A model generated the notes under the pieces. The model was not told the DNA's origin. It ran no database searches and saw only the letters and a list, made by a program, of their open reading frames with translations. A program made the translations under genes and the position numbers. This document shows, one piece after another, positions 10,877-24,084 of a stretch of DNA of 64,000 nucleotides. The stretch comes from Trileptium ribeirensis (lineage: Eukaryota; Nematoda; Enoplea; Enoplida; Thoracostomopsidae): NCBI GenBank assembly GCA_030248225.1, contig JASANE010001404.1, positions 1 to 64,000 on the forward strand. The letters run 5' to 3'. Numbering within the stretch: position 1 is the stretch's first letter; every line of letters begins with the position of its first letter.

Positions 10877-13626
10877 AATCTGTAAACAATGTTACAATTT
10901 GATGGCTGTGACTTAAAGAGCGTTGTTAGTCACAATATAAAAAGATTATCGTATGTAGAATACATTGCGTTTAATAATGAATACATCAAAAGGCACATTA
11001 GACAACAACGAACATCTTAGAAGATGAAGCACATCATTGAGAATTGTTTCAGCGGCTTTACCGTTAGTGTTTTGTTGAACATTCTACGTTTTCACGTGGA
11101 TTGTAAGGGATTATTGTTTATGTATTATTTGTTGTTTGTTACACAGCTTTGTTGTAGGAAGAAACTGTGCTGTTGAAGATGATTAAAGTTTCATTTGCCG
11201 TTTAGACAGTTGAAACTTTTAGACTCTTGAAGCAGCATTTATAAGAGTTATAGTAAATTTATTTGTTTGTTTGGACAAAACGTTTCTATTTTATAATCAC
11301 TGTATGATCTTGGTTGTTGTTAATTTTGGTTCAGGTTATATGTCACGGTTTGCCATTGTCGCTTTATTTCTTGGACTGAACGCTGCGCATTCGAAAACAG
11401 TTCTGTAGAGTAGTGTTGGGTAACGGCCATAAAAAGCCGTCTACCGCCCGGTAAACAACCGTGAAATAAATCACCTGAAGCTGTTGGCTACCCGTTTTGG
11501 GCAGTGGCAGATACGGAAATTTTTGAGAGGTGCGCGGATTTGATAAAATTTGACGGTTTTTGTTGAAATTTTTTTACTATTTAAGTGCATAATTTTAATT
11601 TTCTTCATCGCATTTCATGTTATTGTGGTATGTCTGTACACTAACAGACGTTTAGCGGTGTTGGGGCCGCCGTATTGCCGTCTGAGATCTATCCGCTAAC
11701 TGCTTCCCTATGATGCAATGCTTACATGTCCGTGTATGTTTCTGTACATACTTCTAGTAAGAAAACAAACATATTATGTTCCCGCAAAACATCTCAAATA
11801 TCATTGCACTTAATATAAATCTATTGAAAACTAAATATTGTAATAGTTTTGACGGAATTATATTTATAACATTGGACGTTTTTGATCTTGAACAATATGA
11901 CACCAGAAATGTTGCAACCAAATTGACACTAGTCTATAATTTAACACCTTTTCAGATCTTGATGAAAAAGTCGTTAATTAACAAGTATTTATTGAGAAGG
12001 CGTAATTTATTATTAAAGGTTTACATTGACAAAGTCACATTCCTTTTGTTTAAATTGGTTGACAGTTGTAAAATATTATCCACATTTCATCAGTGCATCT
12101 ACAGATTATTTACTATTGACTTGTTTAATTCAAAACGTATTCATAAAATGCCAAAGAATAAAACTTGCGTATAAAAGCACGATAGGGTCAAATTAGTAAC
12201 ATTTTTTGGCCGACTTGTCTGTAATGTTAGTTTTAAAACTATATAAGTGCATTGTTGCACAGGTGTTGCGTGAGATAGATGGAATTCGGCGATGCGTCTC
12301 ACGTATTTATAAGCTTTATTGCAATTTCGGCTGAGCAAATCATATAATGCAAGACCAACGGCGTGGAAACTATAAGCACTCGGAATCTAATCCGATCTCT
12401 GACGATATTATTGATGGCCTGAGCTATCTGTTACTGTCAAAAATATTGCATTATGTGCGGGTGCAAATTGACGGTAGCGATGGTTTCTTACTTCTATTTT
12501 GTGGATAATTGTAAATCTACGTTTATCAACTGCTGACAGTATTAGTAGTTCCAAACTCAGTTTTAAATATATACTTTGTTTGTATTATGAACCTACTCCG
12601 CAAACCCAAATGCTTCTGGGTACATCAGCTCGTCCGACGCAGCGCATTAGTGATACCAGAAAGATTTATCTGGAGAAATTAAGCTGGAAATTTGAGCTGC
12701 TTTACACAATATAGGTGTCGACTTAGTCGATCGTTGTCACGTTGTAAGCTGAAGAAGTGTTTTGCAATTTCAAAATGGGACTGGGCGGAGAATACTAACT
12801 GAAACTAGGGCGACACGAACATACCCCAGTGCTCCCCTTGTGGTGATGCCCCAGATGCAACATTAAAATAAATGTGCGTTTTTGTGAGTCGAATTGAATA
12901 AAAAAACTAGATAGATAACTTTAAAAATTAATTGTTGTAACATTTCGTTTTCACTCGGCGTTAATCGATCAATCATCGTTGTTTAATCGTATAATTTTTA
13001 CTCGAAACTTTTCATTTAATTAAATCTCGACGTGATTTTTTTTCTATCATTTTCATTTGAATTAGTTAGACTAATATTTGTTATATTTTCGTATGTCGTT
13101 TGTTTCATCTCTCATTTTGTCCACGCATTATGGTAGAGCTATTAAAAACTATCCAGATGTTACAGTTATAACTATATTATATCAATCATGGGATCAAAGC
13201 ATTGACTATAGGAATTTCGGTTTTCCTGTTATACCACTCGACCAATTTACGCAACTGTGAAAATGCATTTGTAAATAAACTAAATTCATCAGCAAACTAA
13301 TAGTGCCCGAGTGAGAATCATTAGTACCCGGTGGTTAGACACAACAGTGGCAGAGTGATAGTGACGTCCGAGTGATGCGTGTCCAGCTACTATATTTCCT
13401 GACTAGAGAAATACGGGTCTTGATGCTCCGCTGAGACCGTTTGGGTTAGTAGCATTCAATTAACGTTACTTACTTTATTTAATGCTGTTATAAGAACTCC
13501 AATACAAAATCATGCTGCATGATGTAGCTAACGTATTTAGTTATGCAGTCTGAAAATTTTAGCTCACGACACGACATCTATAATAGCTCTGCTACCATAA
13601 CAAGCGTAATTAAATGTTTCAAAAAT
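10877..13626. other. No gene recognised
   Basis: AT-rich sequence. The longest ORF (11776-12174 +, 132 codons) is rich in Ile, Leu, Lys and Asn in proportion to base composition and shows no motif, so I treat it as chance. A CTCCCCTTGTGG stretch near 12833 resembles words found in the GC-rich transposon fragments elsewhere in the window. Confidence 0.5.
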
Positions 13627-13930
13627 TAGTTTTTTTTAAATAGGAATATCGCTTGAAACGTTTATTGGCGATCCTGAATATGGAGCTGAAAACGATTGAA
13701 AATACGCAAGAACAAAGGAGGGAAATGTAAATAATGAAGTCGAAGGATTACAAAAATAACAAGCATAATTTAAGATAAAATATTTTTTTAAATTGGGCAT
13801 ATCGCTTGAAAACATTATTGGTGATCCTGAATTGTCAGCATGCATTTGAAGGACGATTTGAACATGCAAGACCAAAACAGGCTAATTTAAGTACTGACGT
13901 GGAAGGATTACACAGAATCTCAAAATAAAA
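13627..13930. repeat. Two-copy tandem duplication, 153 bp unit
   Basis: ATATCGCTTGAAA occurs at 13646 and 13799, followed in both copies by TATTGG(C/T)GATCCTGAAT and later by a shared GAAGGATTACA segment. Copies are diverged by substitutions and small indels. A minus-strand ORF (13636-13875) therefore repeats the peptide SGSPI(M/N)xSSD(M/I)P. That periodicity comes from the duplication and is not by itself evidence of coding. Confidence 0.8.
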
Positions 13931-15614
13931 AACTGAGGATTATTTGGCAGAAAAGTTTTAAGAAAAACGATCTTTTTAAGGCGAAACGGCAACAAGCTAT
14001 GCCAAATTACATATATTCTTACTAAACTTAAAAATGTAGTAATCTGTTCTGAAGACCACAGATGGGCCAAGTTCAGGTCTGGCTGGATCAGGTCGGGTTC
14101 GAATCAAGTCCCAAAATGTCGTCACTATCATGTTTTACCTGCGTGCAATAATACATGCTGTAACGCCAACATTTTAACATTTTTAGCATCTCCTTTCAGT
14201 CTGGATATTTTGTACTGCACATATAGAACATGTATCTTGAGATATTGCAGTCAGGTCTGGTCGCGTCTACGAATTGTCTGGTCGGCTCACGTCTAAAATT
14301 ATGGACTTGATGCCATTTCCAAACCTGTTTTGCTAACGGGCAGAAGAAAGTGCAAACTATCATAAGCTCAATGAAAACACTGCAAGACAATTGGCTCCCC
14401 ATAATTCTTTTTTAAAAACAAATGCAAAACAATAATGATTGAAAGAAACAAATCCTTAACATTATACTTCAAATAATAAGCAATTGGAAAAATTTGTTAT
14501 CCGTGGAAACAACAAAACAAACGTGATAATGCATCATAAGATGTGTGCGGTAGGGATCGATTTTGTCAGTCTGATGCTGCTCTAAAGCAAAACTTGGCTA
14601 GCAGCGATTAGCCAGTGTAAGATTTTTGGGCCGAGCCAGACGCTACAAATATATTAGGTAACAGTAAAGCGAGGCTGATAAATTGTCAGAAGGGCACAAA
14701 TCGGCTTTAAAATCCAAAAATATAATACAATGGAAAATCACGAAAAAAATGGAAGATAGTGATACTTATGGTCATATATTCGTATAACATTTCTGCAGTT
14801 ACAATATCATAACTTTTATGTACGAAAGAGTGTGTTTTACATAGCTACTAGGTTGGCTTGTAAAAGGCGCTTATACAAAAATTTCGAAATTAAGCTGATA
14901 ATTAAGGTGATAATTAAGGTGATTAAGGTGAAATTTCGAAAATAAAAAGCTGCATTTATGCGTCTTACTTCAAGTACTACTAATATTGCCTGTTTTGGGG
15001 CTAGGGCTAAATATTTTCCCTGCAACACAATCTACTAAACTGAATGAAATAAATATTGTTCACTAGCCCGTTCCTGCTATCGAAGCCTGACACATAGCCG
15101 ATCCCGGCTCGTACAAACATACTAGAACAGCTTAACTATTAATTTTATTTAACGAGAAAAATTCTTTCGAAAATTTTGGGTATCAAAGGTAACCCAAAAA
15201 CGAAAAAAATTATCATAAATATGGCCGAAATGAATGTCTTTGAACCGCTTCATCGATTTGTGTCGAATATTACCAACATTTCCGCAGTAACCAGTTGACC
15301 AGTTTCGGGCAGGGAGTATACCTGAAAAAACTCGAAAGCTGTATTATTACAACAATTGAAACCCAGGCAGTTCTTTAAACATTGCCAGTAGGTCGCAAAG
15401 CTAAGCATTTCGAGAATTTTGATCTGGAAACATACCCATCCAAATCTTAGCTCCTTCTAAATTTTGTATTTATTTCAGTATACAGAATAATAAGTAAAAG
15501 TGGTTATACGGTATGTTTGTAACATACTGTTCAATTACAGAAGTGATCCACCGCCAAACAGTGCGGCTTAAACTTATACTGTATTAGTTAGAAGAGATAT
15601 AGTAGGTAAACTAG
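13931..15614. other. No gene recognised
   Basis: Unassigned AT-rich sequence. 14085-14105 holds GATCAGGTCGGGTTCGAAT, a word related to the GACCCG-rich fragments at 50690 and 57450. 14881-14945 is a short imperfect repeat of GATAATTAAGGT words bounded by ATTTCGAAA on both sides. Confidence 0.5.
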
Positions 15615-16553
15615 GTTAACCCAGCAGTTACAATGTCATGTTTCTTCATTTTTGTGAACAGTGTGCTTTATATTGTTAATATGTATTTCGTTGAATGTTG
15701 AACAAACTTGCCGCTCGTGCAGAACCTGGACTGTTTTGCTGTGAAGCTCATGCTACAGCCACTACGGCATTTATGAGGTGTTGCTCGGTTCCGTAAGACA
15801 CGAAGTGAGCACATAATAATCCATATTCAAACGCGCATCTCACGACAACTCGGTTATTGCATCGCGTCACAATGTACGCTGCATAAAATGTGTGACCCCA
15901 TGCGGAGGATGTTAATTCAGCAATTAATCTGAATTTTAATTAATTTTTCCATTCAATTAACTGTGCATATATTTTGTACAATGTTGAAAAAACTTGCCAC
16001 AGCGATGGACTAAACCTGGATCGGTTGGTTGCGGGCCTCCTGCGATAATCATTACGCTGTTTAGGAATTCTTGTTCTGTTTCTTAAGGCGTGTTCACACG
16101 TTCAAACTTTTTGCTCAAATTTTGATCAAAATTTGAGCTTAAATTTTGTTCAAATTTTGATCAAAATTTGAAAGCATCTTTTCTACATATTTTGTAAGTT
16201 TGAATGTGTGAACACTGTTCAAACTTTTCAAGGATATTGTTGTAGCCAATCATCGGCGAGACTCATTACTTGAAAAAGTTTGAGCTCAAATTTTGTTCTC
16301 AAATTTAGAAATATCGCAATTTTTCGTTAAAAATTACCGTCAAATTTTGATCAAAATTTGATCAAATTTTGAGGTCAAATTTTAAGCTCAAAATTTGAGC
16401 AAAAAGTTTCAGCGTGTGAACACGCCTTTATGAAACTAGGCATAGCGAAGAATTTCAACACACCTGCAAAGACAAGCCCCACGAAAAACTCGATTGATGC
16501 GTCGTTTCTCAGTGTACACTGTATCAGATGTGTGACTATGCGAAAACTTAAGC
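15615..16553. repeat. Two-copy tandem duplication (about 297 bp unit), one copy carrying a MITE
   Basis: Copy 1 (about 15615-15911) and copy 2 (about 15912-16553) share, in order: GTTAA(CC/TT)CAGCA, ATGTTGAA(C/A)AAACTTGCC (15695 and about 15980), the ACCTGGA(C/T) region, a TTG(C/T)TC(G/T)GTT(C/T)C segment, and AATGTACGCTGCATAAAATG versus AGTGTACACTGTATCAGATG followed by TGTGAC and ATGCG. Removing the MITE (342 bp plus one TTA) makes copy 2 nearly the same length as copy 1. Divergence is substantial, so the duplication is old. Confidence 0.75.
16086..16427. mobile_element. 342 bp MITE with TTA target-site duplication
   Basis: The left end begins AGGCGTGTTCACACG and the right end finishes with its reverse complement, CGTGTGAACACGCCT. 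Complementarity continues inward through CAAACTTTTTGCTCAAATTT-type sequence for about 40 bp or more. Both sides are flanked by TTA (16083-16085 and 16428-16430). A 3 bp TTA/TWA duplication is typical of PIF/Harbinger elements, so that superfamily is the best guess. The interior is built from nested CAAATTTTGATCAAAATTTG palindromes and has no ORF. Confidence 0.9.
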
Positions 16554-16923
16554 CCCGGATAATTAAAGTAGTTTGTAAAATTAGTTTCACTAAGCGGAGG
16601 TTGCTGCATGGCTTAGCTGGCTTAAAACTACAGTTTACTACTTCGCCATGACCGTTTGCCTCCTCAGGGTAGCCCCTTCTATGTACTAATTACTAAGGGC
16701 TGTGAAGCAACGCTGATATCTCTAGCTAGCTGCGATCTGTGAAGTTCATAACAAATATTGTGGGGTCTAAATCGCACCGGACAGAAGTGTGTTCCAGATA
16801 CCACCATGATTTACATAGGTATAAGTGGCGTGGATACTGCATATAACATTAATCCAACGTGTTACTCTAAGGGACGCTACTCTGTGGGTAAGCTTTGTCG
16901 TTTTCGTTACATAAAGTTTATAA
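16554..16923. other. No gene recognised
   Basis: Moderately AT-rich unassigned sequence between two tandem duplications. Short ORFs here lack motifs or splice context. Confidence 0.5.
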
Positions 16924-17355
16924 ATCGAAGCCTTAAATGTTGGCCTACATATATATAAGAATTAAATGACGCCTACGTCTGAGTTGCGGACTACAACTGT
17001 TCTCCGTTCACTAGGATTTAATTTGTCAAATTTTACTACATAAGCGTAGTAGTGACAGCTTGATATTAACCCAAATGACGTATTAACGGTTGTATCAATA
17101 AGCTTTAAAATATTTTGCTCTTAAGAATATCTGTTACACATCGAAGCCTTAAATTTTGGCCCACATATATAAGAATTGAATTACGCCAACGTCTGAGTTG
17201 CGGACTACAACTGCTGTCCGTCCACAAGAATTTAAGCTGTCCATTTTTATTACATAAGACTACGTAGTAGTGACAGCTAGCTATCAACCCAAATGACGTA
17301 TTAACGGGTGTATCAATAAGCTTTATAATATTTGGCTTTTAAGAATGTCTCTTAC
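16924..17355. repeat. Two-copy tandem duplication, 216 bp unit
   Basis: ATCGAAGCCTTAAAT starts at 16924 and at 17140. Both copies then carry GTCTGAGTTGCGGACTACAA, GTAGTAGTGACAGCT, AACCCAAATGACGTATTAAC and TGTATCAATAAGCTTTA. The copies are clearly closer to each other than those of the 15615 duplication, so this event is younger. No coding signal. Confidence 0.92.
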
Positions 17356-19297
17356 TCGACTATTACATTGGGTTAAAGTCTCACTGTGGGACTCGACAGC
17401 TTCAACTCATGGGCGAGCAGGCACTTCAATACTGCGACATGGCAGAATTTCTGAGTACTAACGCCTTGCAAACTACCTCAAGGCAAAATTAATGATCGAA
17501 AGGTATGTATATAGACATACATTAAGCAAAACCAATGCCGAAAGAACCAGAACCAAGCAGAAGAATAATAGCATTTTCTCTGGTCTGCTATATAGCTGAT
17601 AGCAACAAGTCGCGCTAATACTACTGGTTAATAGTGTGTTACGTACGTAAGCACTAGCAGTTCGCTTATCATGTCACAAATATAAATTTTAGCAGGACTA
17701 AACATCCTAATCAGTAATTAATTAACCAACAAAAATGCCTTTTAAAACAGTTAAATAATTTCGTTGTAGTTACAACTACTAAGCGTATAAAATAGCTTTA
17801 TGTATGATCAAAAACCTTCAAATTATAGTTGATTATATGCTTAATATTGTGTCACGCGTTGCTAATTTGCTTGTTAGACGTTGTGGATCTGTTGTTATTC
17901 TGATAATATCTATTTTTACGAAAGTACATCTGATATGAGCTGCATTATATGTCGGTTACCATTTGTCATTTAATTATTTTGCTTCACGCCAACGGGACCT
18001 ACCATGCAGTGTTTGCCTATCTAAATTGATCAGGCAGTAATATATATACATAAACACTATATCATATATGATTTACTCTTCTTTTGGTTACCTCATGCAT
18101 TGCTACATTTGGTAATCACGATAACGGCATAGCATACATTTCTCTTCCGCCTCTAAAGTTGACATATGCAAACATTTCTCTCTACAAGCTATAACCTGTC
18201 CTCGTATCAAGAAGCTCCCATATCTAAATTCTGTGTAGTGATCTGAGTGTCTAGTGATTTAGTGTAGTGTCTGAAGATGTAGTGAACACACAAATAATTA
18301 TCGCTACTTTGAAGCGTCAATTCGCTAGTTGGAATAGTGTCATAATTTACCAAACGCTTCAAGGGTGTCAGTGTGCGTACGTGGAAGGCTCGATGTTCGA
18401 TTCCCGGTAAACCTTATCATTAGCTTGACGCGGCATTTAACAAAAATATTAATAAAGCTTACAGTAGCACATTCTCGAATTAGATTAGCAATACTATGTT
18501 GATGGCCGAAATGTAGAATTGTGGAATAATGCGATTATGAATTTTTTTAGTCTCTAATGAAAAGCAATATGCCATTATATTTACATTGTTGTAGAAGCAT
18601 TGCTTACCATAAGACACTATATTACAAAATGGTATCATCTATTGTATGGTTAAGTAAGCTATTTAAAAAGTTTCACCACATGTTCCGTTTGATGTTGGCT
18701 CGGAGACCAAAACGAAAACTTAAATAGCTCATCACTCCACCAACGACAATTCCTACTCTGAAACGAAAATTAGCAAACAATTTAAGTAATGTCTCTGCAA
18801 TCCAGGGAATATATGAATACAAAAAACGAGTTTTGAAATTTGGTTTTGCGAAAGCCTAGAATTTAGTTCCAAGCAGAAGTTAATAAAACTACAGCATGAC
18901 TATTTATTAACTGAAACTGCCTCGATATTCGTTAGGATTTGTTACCTACACATGCTTAGCTTATTATACAAGATACGGATAGCGTCAGCATACCATAGTA
19001 GTTTGTTTTTATTATTTCCTGATGCCGGAACTGCAAGAAATGTATTCGTCAACAAATTATATATAATTTTTTCCTGTATTTTGAATTCTTATATATGTTA
19101 GTTTTTTCACTGTTGCTTGCGAAAATATATCTTTTTAATAAATTAACAGAGTTTTACAAATATAAATATGAATCAGTAAACGATATAATCTTCTATTAGA
19201 ATAAAAGTCACACTTAAAATTACTAAATTAAATAATTACTGTACTAACGTTTATAAGTAAAAAAAGTTGTAATTAGTTTAAATATACCAAAAATATC
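17356..19297. other. No gene recognised; possible pol III-like motif
   Basis: Mostly AT-rich. Around 18395-18406, TGTTCGATTCCCGG resembles a tRNA T-arm/B box, with CTAGTTGGAATAG about 65 bases upstream as a weak A-box analogue, but no acceptor stem can be drawn. It is at best a decayed tRNA-derived element. Confidence 0.3.
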
Positions 19298-19407
19298 ATG
19301 GATTTCGCAAGGAAGTTGCTGCGAAACAAAGTCAAACTTGATACGACTGATAATAAAAGTGATACCTTATCGATATCAACAGTTTCGACAGAAGAAGATT
19401 TGCAAGG
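19298..19407 (+). CDS. Candidate gene, exon 1 (start codon)
   Basis: ATG in a favourable context (ATATCATGG) opens MDFARKLLRNKVKLDTT and continues with an acidic, Ser/Thr-rich stretch to EEDLQ. It stops at a 5' splice-like site, AAGG|GTATGT. The exon is 110 nt (36 codons plus GG), so the next exon must supply one base. Downstream exon-like segments at 24085, 25694, 26865 and 27038 continue the frame at every junction and end in a stop, giving 169 codons. The N-terminus is basic then acidic and has no signal peptide. I do not recognise the protein. Each phase match has about a one in three chance, and I chose the sites, so this is a hypothesis. Confidence 0.33.
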
Positions 19408-19954
19408 GTATGTTCGTTCAGATGTATGTGTCTACCTTTTATGCCAAGCAGGAATCATGGAACACTTGCTGACACGTGAGCTATAATAAATTTGTTAATA
19501 ATCATACAGTCGGCGTACACTTCGGGTCGTAAAGGGACATCAACATGGATAAAGCAAATAAGAGAAACAATGGTACAGGCGGTATCAGGTGTCGCAATCA
19601 AAGGTCACTAACACAAGTCTGTAGGTATTCGTAATAGCCGCATAAGTGTCTTGGAAATGTGAAAAGGCCGAATCAAAAATTTTAGAGATGATGTTTGAAT
19701 ATGAAATGGTGATAAGGCGTCCCAATGTCTGATGATACGAAAGACAAAACCGCTTAAGCGGCAATGTTAGAACTACGCTATTATTGATTTGTAATTTCGC
19801 TCTGCATATGTTAGAAAGTGACAAAACCGGTAATTTTATAGTTTGACAATCATAACCTACCCCACACAGCATTTGCAGACTTCTTCTGCGTTCGCCTACA
19901 GTGATTTGTATATACGGAATTACAGCTTTACTCGTTCAAATTCGCACTATGCAA

Positions 19955-20290
19955 GACGCCCCCAGGGGGTTGAGGTGGCCGGGGAATGACTCCCCTATCA
20001 CAAAATTTTTGTGGATTATTGATCGGTGGTATCCTGAACAAAATATGTTACGCGTCCTTTTCTCGAAATCATACTCCATAACCACCAGCGATATCCAATC
20101 GAAGTAGTTAAAAACTGGGAAAATTGGCAAATCTCGTGGGAAAATTGATAAAAATCGATAGAACATTGGCAATAATTATAAAAAATTTTTGAGTCCCAAT
20201 AAATTTAGAAAATTTATTCCCCACGCCGACCGGCTGATTCCTTTTGAGGTGGCCGAACGCCTAACCTCTCCCTTCCTCGTTCGCCAAAAG
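19955..20290 (+). repeat. Dispersed AT-core repeat, copy 2
   Basis: GC-rich left shoulder (CCCCCAGGGGGTTGAGGTGG), an A-rich core of GGGAAAATTGGCAAA words (20115-20180), then GAGTCCCAATAAATT and CCCCACGCCGACCGGCTGAT. The right side aligns with 37905-37955 (GGGTCCCAAAAAATTATC ... CCCCACTGCCGGCCGGATG), so the two are members of one family. Short ORFs across it are repeat-derived. Confidence 0.65.
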
Positions 20291-21791
20291 TTTTTAATCA
20301 TACCTCCCATCAGCAAATTCTGGACGTGTCACTGGCGCTATCATACTTTTTTGTCATGTAGTACTTATTTGCATAATTCTGCTGCAGCAGTCGGTTTGAT
20401 TTTCTAACTGTATATTCTGTACTCTACGTTTGGCAGTTCCAATTGCCTGCAGAGTTATGCTTTTCGGTTATCGGTCAAAATGATAGGTATCAAAAATATT
20501 TGGTTTTGGAAAATAATAATACTGGTAGTCATAGCACATGTACACATCTGTATATATATGAAGTAATCAAAATATATATGAATATATGAGAATATATATC
20601 AGAGTATACCGCAGCTTGACAACGACATGACACATGGCACCGATTACGGTGTCTTTATTTCGGCGGCATCGCTATTGGCAAATTCTCGCAACAATTAAAT
20701 TGTGAAATGATGCCTGCCGGTGAGCATACGGTGAGCATATATGAAACAGTCAAAATTTATCTGGGTTCTTTATATCTATAAATAACCATATATACATAAT
20801 ACCTATATAACGTGAACGCACTTGCTAATTTCGTAAAAGTATTCTTTTTCTACATTTTGACACATGAGGTTGCAGAAGTAACAGCCTTGCATATTATATA
20901 TATTTGCCATATTGTAGCAGTGAGCAATGCGAACTTTGACGTATGTGCATGGAGAAATTGACATGGAGTTGTTAAGTATATTCGCGGTAAATATCAGTTG
21001 TCACATCGTTTTTATTTGAAGTATACTTAGCTGAGGTTGTTCTTGTCATTATTTTCTATTTGATTGTTTTTCAAGGGCGGAACTGCGTATAAAAACGTGA
21101 GGAACCACGTTTGATTTTGAGAGATTTGTCGTTAAAATTTTAGTATTTGCATCAAAAACGAAGAGAGTACGCCACCGCCCCCATACCTTACCACTGCGAT
21201 GCTCCTGGTAGCTCTGTCTAGTTAGGATGACTATACGATTTATTATTACCGTTTGGGTCATATAGACTCTAGGTCCTAGCACACAATAATCCAAAAAATG
21301 AGAATTCGAAGTAACCTCTACAACGGAGGCAGCCATCCACTCCCTATTTACATGTTACGACCCTTCCAGCTATAGGCATATTGTTCATTAGCTCGACGAC
21401 TTTTCTGTGGAAATATATTTAGCAAAATATATAAAATTTGTTGCCAATATTCAAACGTTTTATATTAGTTAATTACATATCTAGTTTATTGATTGCATGT
21501 AAAGAACACCATTTTATTTCAACAACAGCAAGTCAGAGATGTATAAGTGCATTTTGCTAATTATATCTCTATTTGGTGCATTGAGTGGTTTGAATATTCA
21601 TGCGTGCGTGAGCATCTGCAAAAGAGCCAGTGTTGGATAACCATCATTTCATTCCGAAATCAACTCTAATTTGGATGTGATCATTTGTAACTTGTCAGCA
21701 CACGGATCGATTATCTGAAATTTTAAAAACTATAACGCATACAGCATAAACATGCTAGAAACATTGCTCGGACTCATAACAGTCTCAGAAC
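20291..21791. other. No gene recognised (candidate intron)
   Basis: Unassigned sequence inside the first intron of the candidate gene. 20520-20610 and 20740-20810 are rich in ATATAT words. Small ORFs have neither motifs nor paired splice signals. Confidence 0.45.
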
Positions 21792-21945
21792 TAGAAGCGC
21801 CATCAGTAATGGAGGGGTCAGAAAAAATGGAGGGGCCGGTTCATTACGTTCATTTTATTATAACACCATCACTTGATTTTTGACGTATGTCGTTAAAAGG
21901 TGGAGTGGACCGACCCCTAGTCCATCCATTTTTGCGACGCCTCTG
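21792..21945. mobile_element. Degenerate 154 bp non-autonomous hAT-type element
   Basis: The right end, GCGACGCCTCTG, matches the canonical terminus of the copy at 61537-61728 (GCTACGCCTCTG). The left end, TAGAAGCGCCATCAG, is its diverged inverted partner. The element is bracketed by an exact 8 bp direct repeat, CTCAGAAC (21784-21791 and 21946-21953). An 8 bp target-site duplication is the hallmark of hAT transposition. It contains no transposase. Confidence 0.75.
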
Positions 21946-21953
21946 CTCAGAAC

Positions 21954-24084
21954 TGACATTTTGGCACAAAATTAGCACAGTCTTTTCATTTGTAACATGG
22001 TAATACGAAGCCCAAAATTTAGGTATATATTGTAAAAAATTATATATGGCATACATCTGCCAGATTACTTAAATCTTTGGACCTAAATCTCTAAAATTTC
22101 AGTCTTTTACATGTAGCTTCACTGTAAGTGAACATATCTGACCACTATTTTCGCTTCGGATGGCATGCGAACTTACAGGTTAAATATATATCCTTAGGAT
22201 TACTACTGTATCACCATTAACACAGAAATATTAGTCTAAACTTTACACTTCATCAAACAATTTATTTAGAGAAAAAACTTGCATTAGCCGTCTACAACGG
22301 AGAAATGCATTTTCCAATTTGACTATTTCATAGTTCTTGTCCAGTTCAGCACGCTAATAATGACATCTGTCATCCGTGTCATCCGTTAGAGAAGGGAACA
22401 CTGGGGAAACCAATATTTATAATTTATATATCAGAGTTCAGCTATCAGCTGTCAAAATAGCATGGTCGCTTTTACCATAATTGTACCACCATTTTACCAT
22501 AATTGTATAGTGCCTGTTTGTGGGCATATCGGTGCTATCTCATTCCGGTTAGGAAGTTAAAATTTTCGGACTACTTCAGTGCATTATTCTGCTTCCTTAC
22601 TAGTTATGTTGCAGACCCAACAGCCCTCGCGAAGCATCTAGTTTACCCAAGTTAGACTTTGTGAAGTGCGAATCGTAATTGTATATGCGGTTAATTGTTG
22701 CATATAAAATAAATACAAATGCTGAGTGTTTTAACGCCTCTTACATTTCCTGTCCTGTCCATGCAATAACGTCGGCGCTCGTTTGTTATTTTTCAACTGG
22801 CGTTTACCATAAAATTTTTGTTGGTTGAGAGACTTCAGCGCGTTGCGGGGTCGGCTCAATAAATGGATTTCACGGTTTTCAAGTTGAAATTTTTATATAG
22901 AGGGGTCGTATAAAACGAAGCTTGTGGATATGTCTATAAGTGCCACAATTCCGGTGTCCATGAATGTTTCTCAAGTGATTTTATGTGCGCAGTCCAATTT
23001 AATAAGTTTTTGTGTATATATGCGCTTTTCGAAAACATTGATAGAACGGTTCCGGAACAGTTGTTCTGTCACTTTTTTGCCACACCCTGCTAGGCATATT
23101 AGGCAAGTCTAATGTGGTGTTTTCGGAAACACACAATAAATAATGTTTTTTTTTATTTTTGAACAAGAGGTTTTTCAAATTTATGCGTGCAGCCCGTGAA
23201 TGATGATATATTGACGTAGTAATCACAACCTTCAAAATGCATTGAGCCTTAAATAATAATAACATTTGGTTCTGTGTGCACTGGAGTTGTTGGTGTTTTA
23301 CTAAATCGAGAAAGGCTTATTATTGGAAAAAGTTAAATAAAAAATACCGATTACGGAGTGGCACTACATCGAAATCCTAGCCTCAACGACAGCTTTGCGG
23401 GATCGATAGACGGAGTATGATACCGAGGTACAAACTGTGTGAGAACAACAAAAGACGAGTGTAAGAACATCGGCGATAACCATCGCCGCTGCTGTCATGC
23501 TCGATTTTTGTTTAGAGCAATTTTTCATTTATAGACAAAATGAGCAGAAATAGTAAATTATCAAATATTTTACGAAGCAAAATTCAAATTAAAGGTATAT
23601 CGGCAGCAGGGGCCCCCACAATTATTACCCTAAGTGGACAAATCTATATTTAACATTAACAGCATCATATCAGAGCTATGCCATGCTGCGCAACGTCGCT
23701 ACATTAAATGTCAAAAAATCATTTTTTTATGATTTTATGAACTCAAACAAAATGATGTCTGCAAGTTTCTTAGCGATCTGCGTTTTAAGAATTAAAATTT
23801 GCGTAGAATTCTGCAATTACTTCAATTTGTTGCATTTCGCACAATGTGTTTGGCGGCACAAAAATATTCCAAATGGTCCGTGTAGGTACAAAAAATGTAA
23901 AAGATTAATTATACGGATGAAAACGGTTATATTGTTTCGGAGGTGGGAGTGCTCCTTTTAGTATAATATTGGTGTCCCCAGTTTACAACTGTAACAAATT
24001 TGTTCAATATGCTATATCGTCAAGTCACCATGTGAGTATATCTCCATCATGAGATCACCATCCCACAATGAGTGTACCTCCCAG
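21954..24084. other. No gene recognised (candidate intron)
   Basis: AT-rich, unassigned, continuing the first intron of the candidate gene. 22100-22130 contains TTTCAG followed 21 bases later by GTAAGT, a microexon-like arrangement too short to judge. No repeat unit or RNA was recognised. Confidence 0.4.

Noticed and set aside
11776..12174. 132-codon ORF, the longest outside repeats on the + strand apart from the LINE
   Set aside because: Composition follows base composition (Ile, Leu, Lys, Asn), with no motif, no splice context and no GC shift. Length alone is expected by chance in AT-rich DNA of this size.
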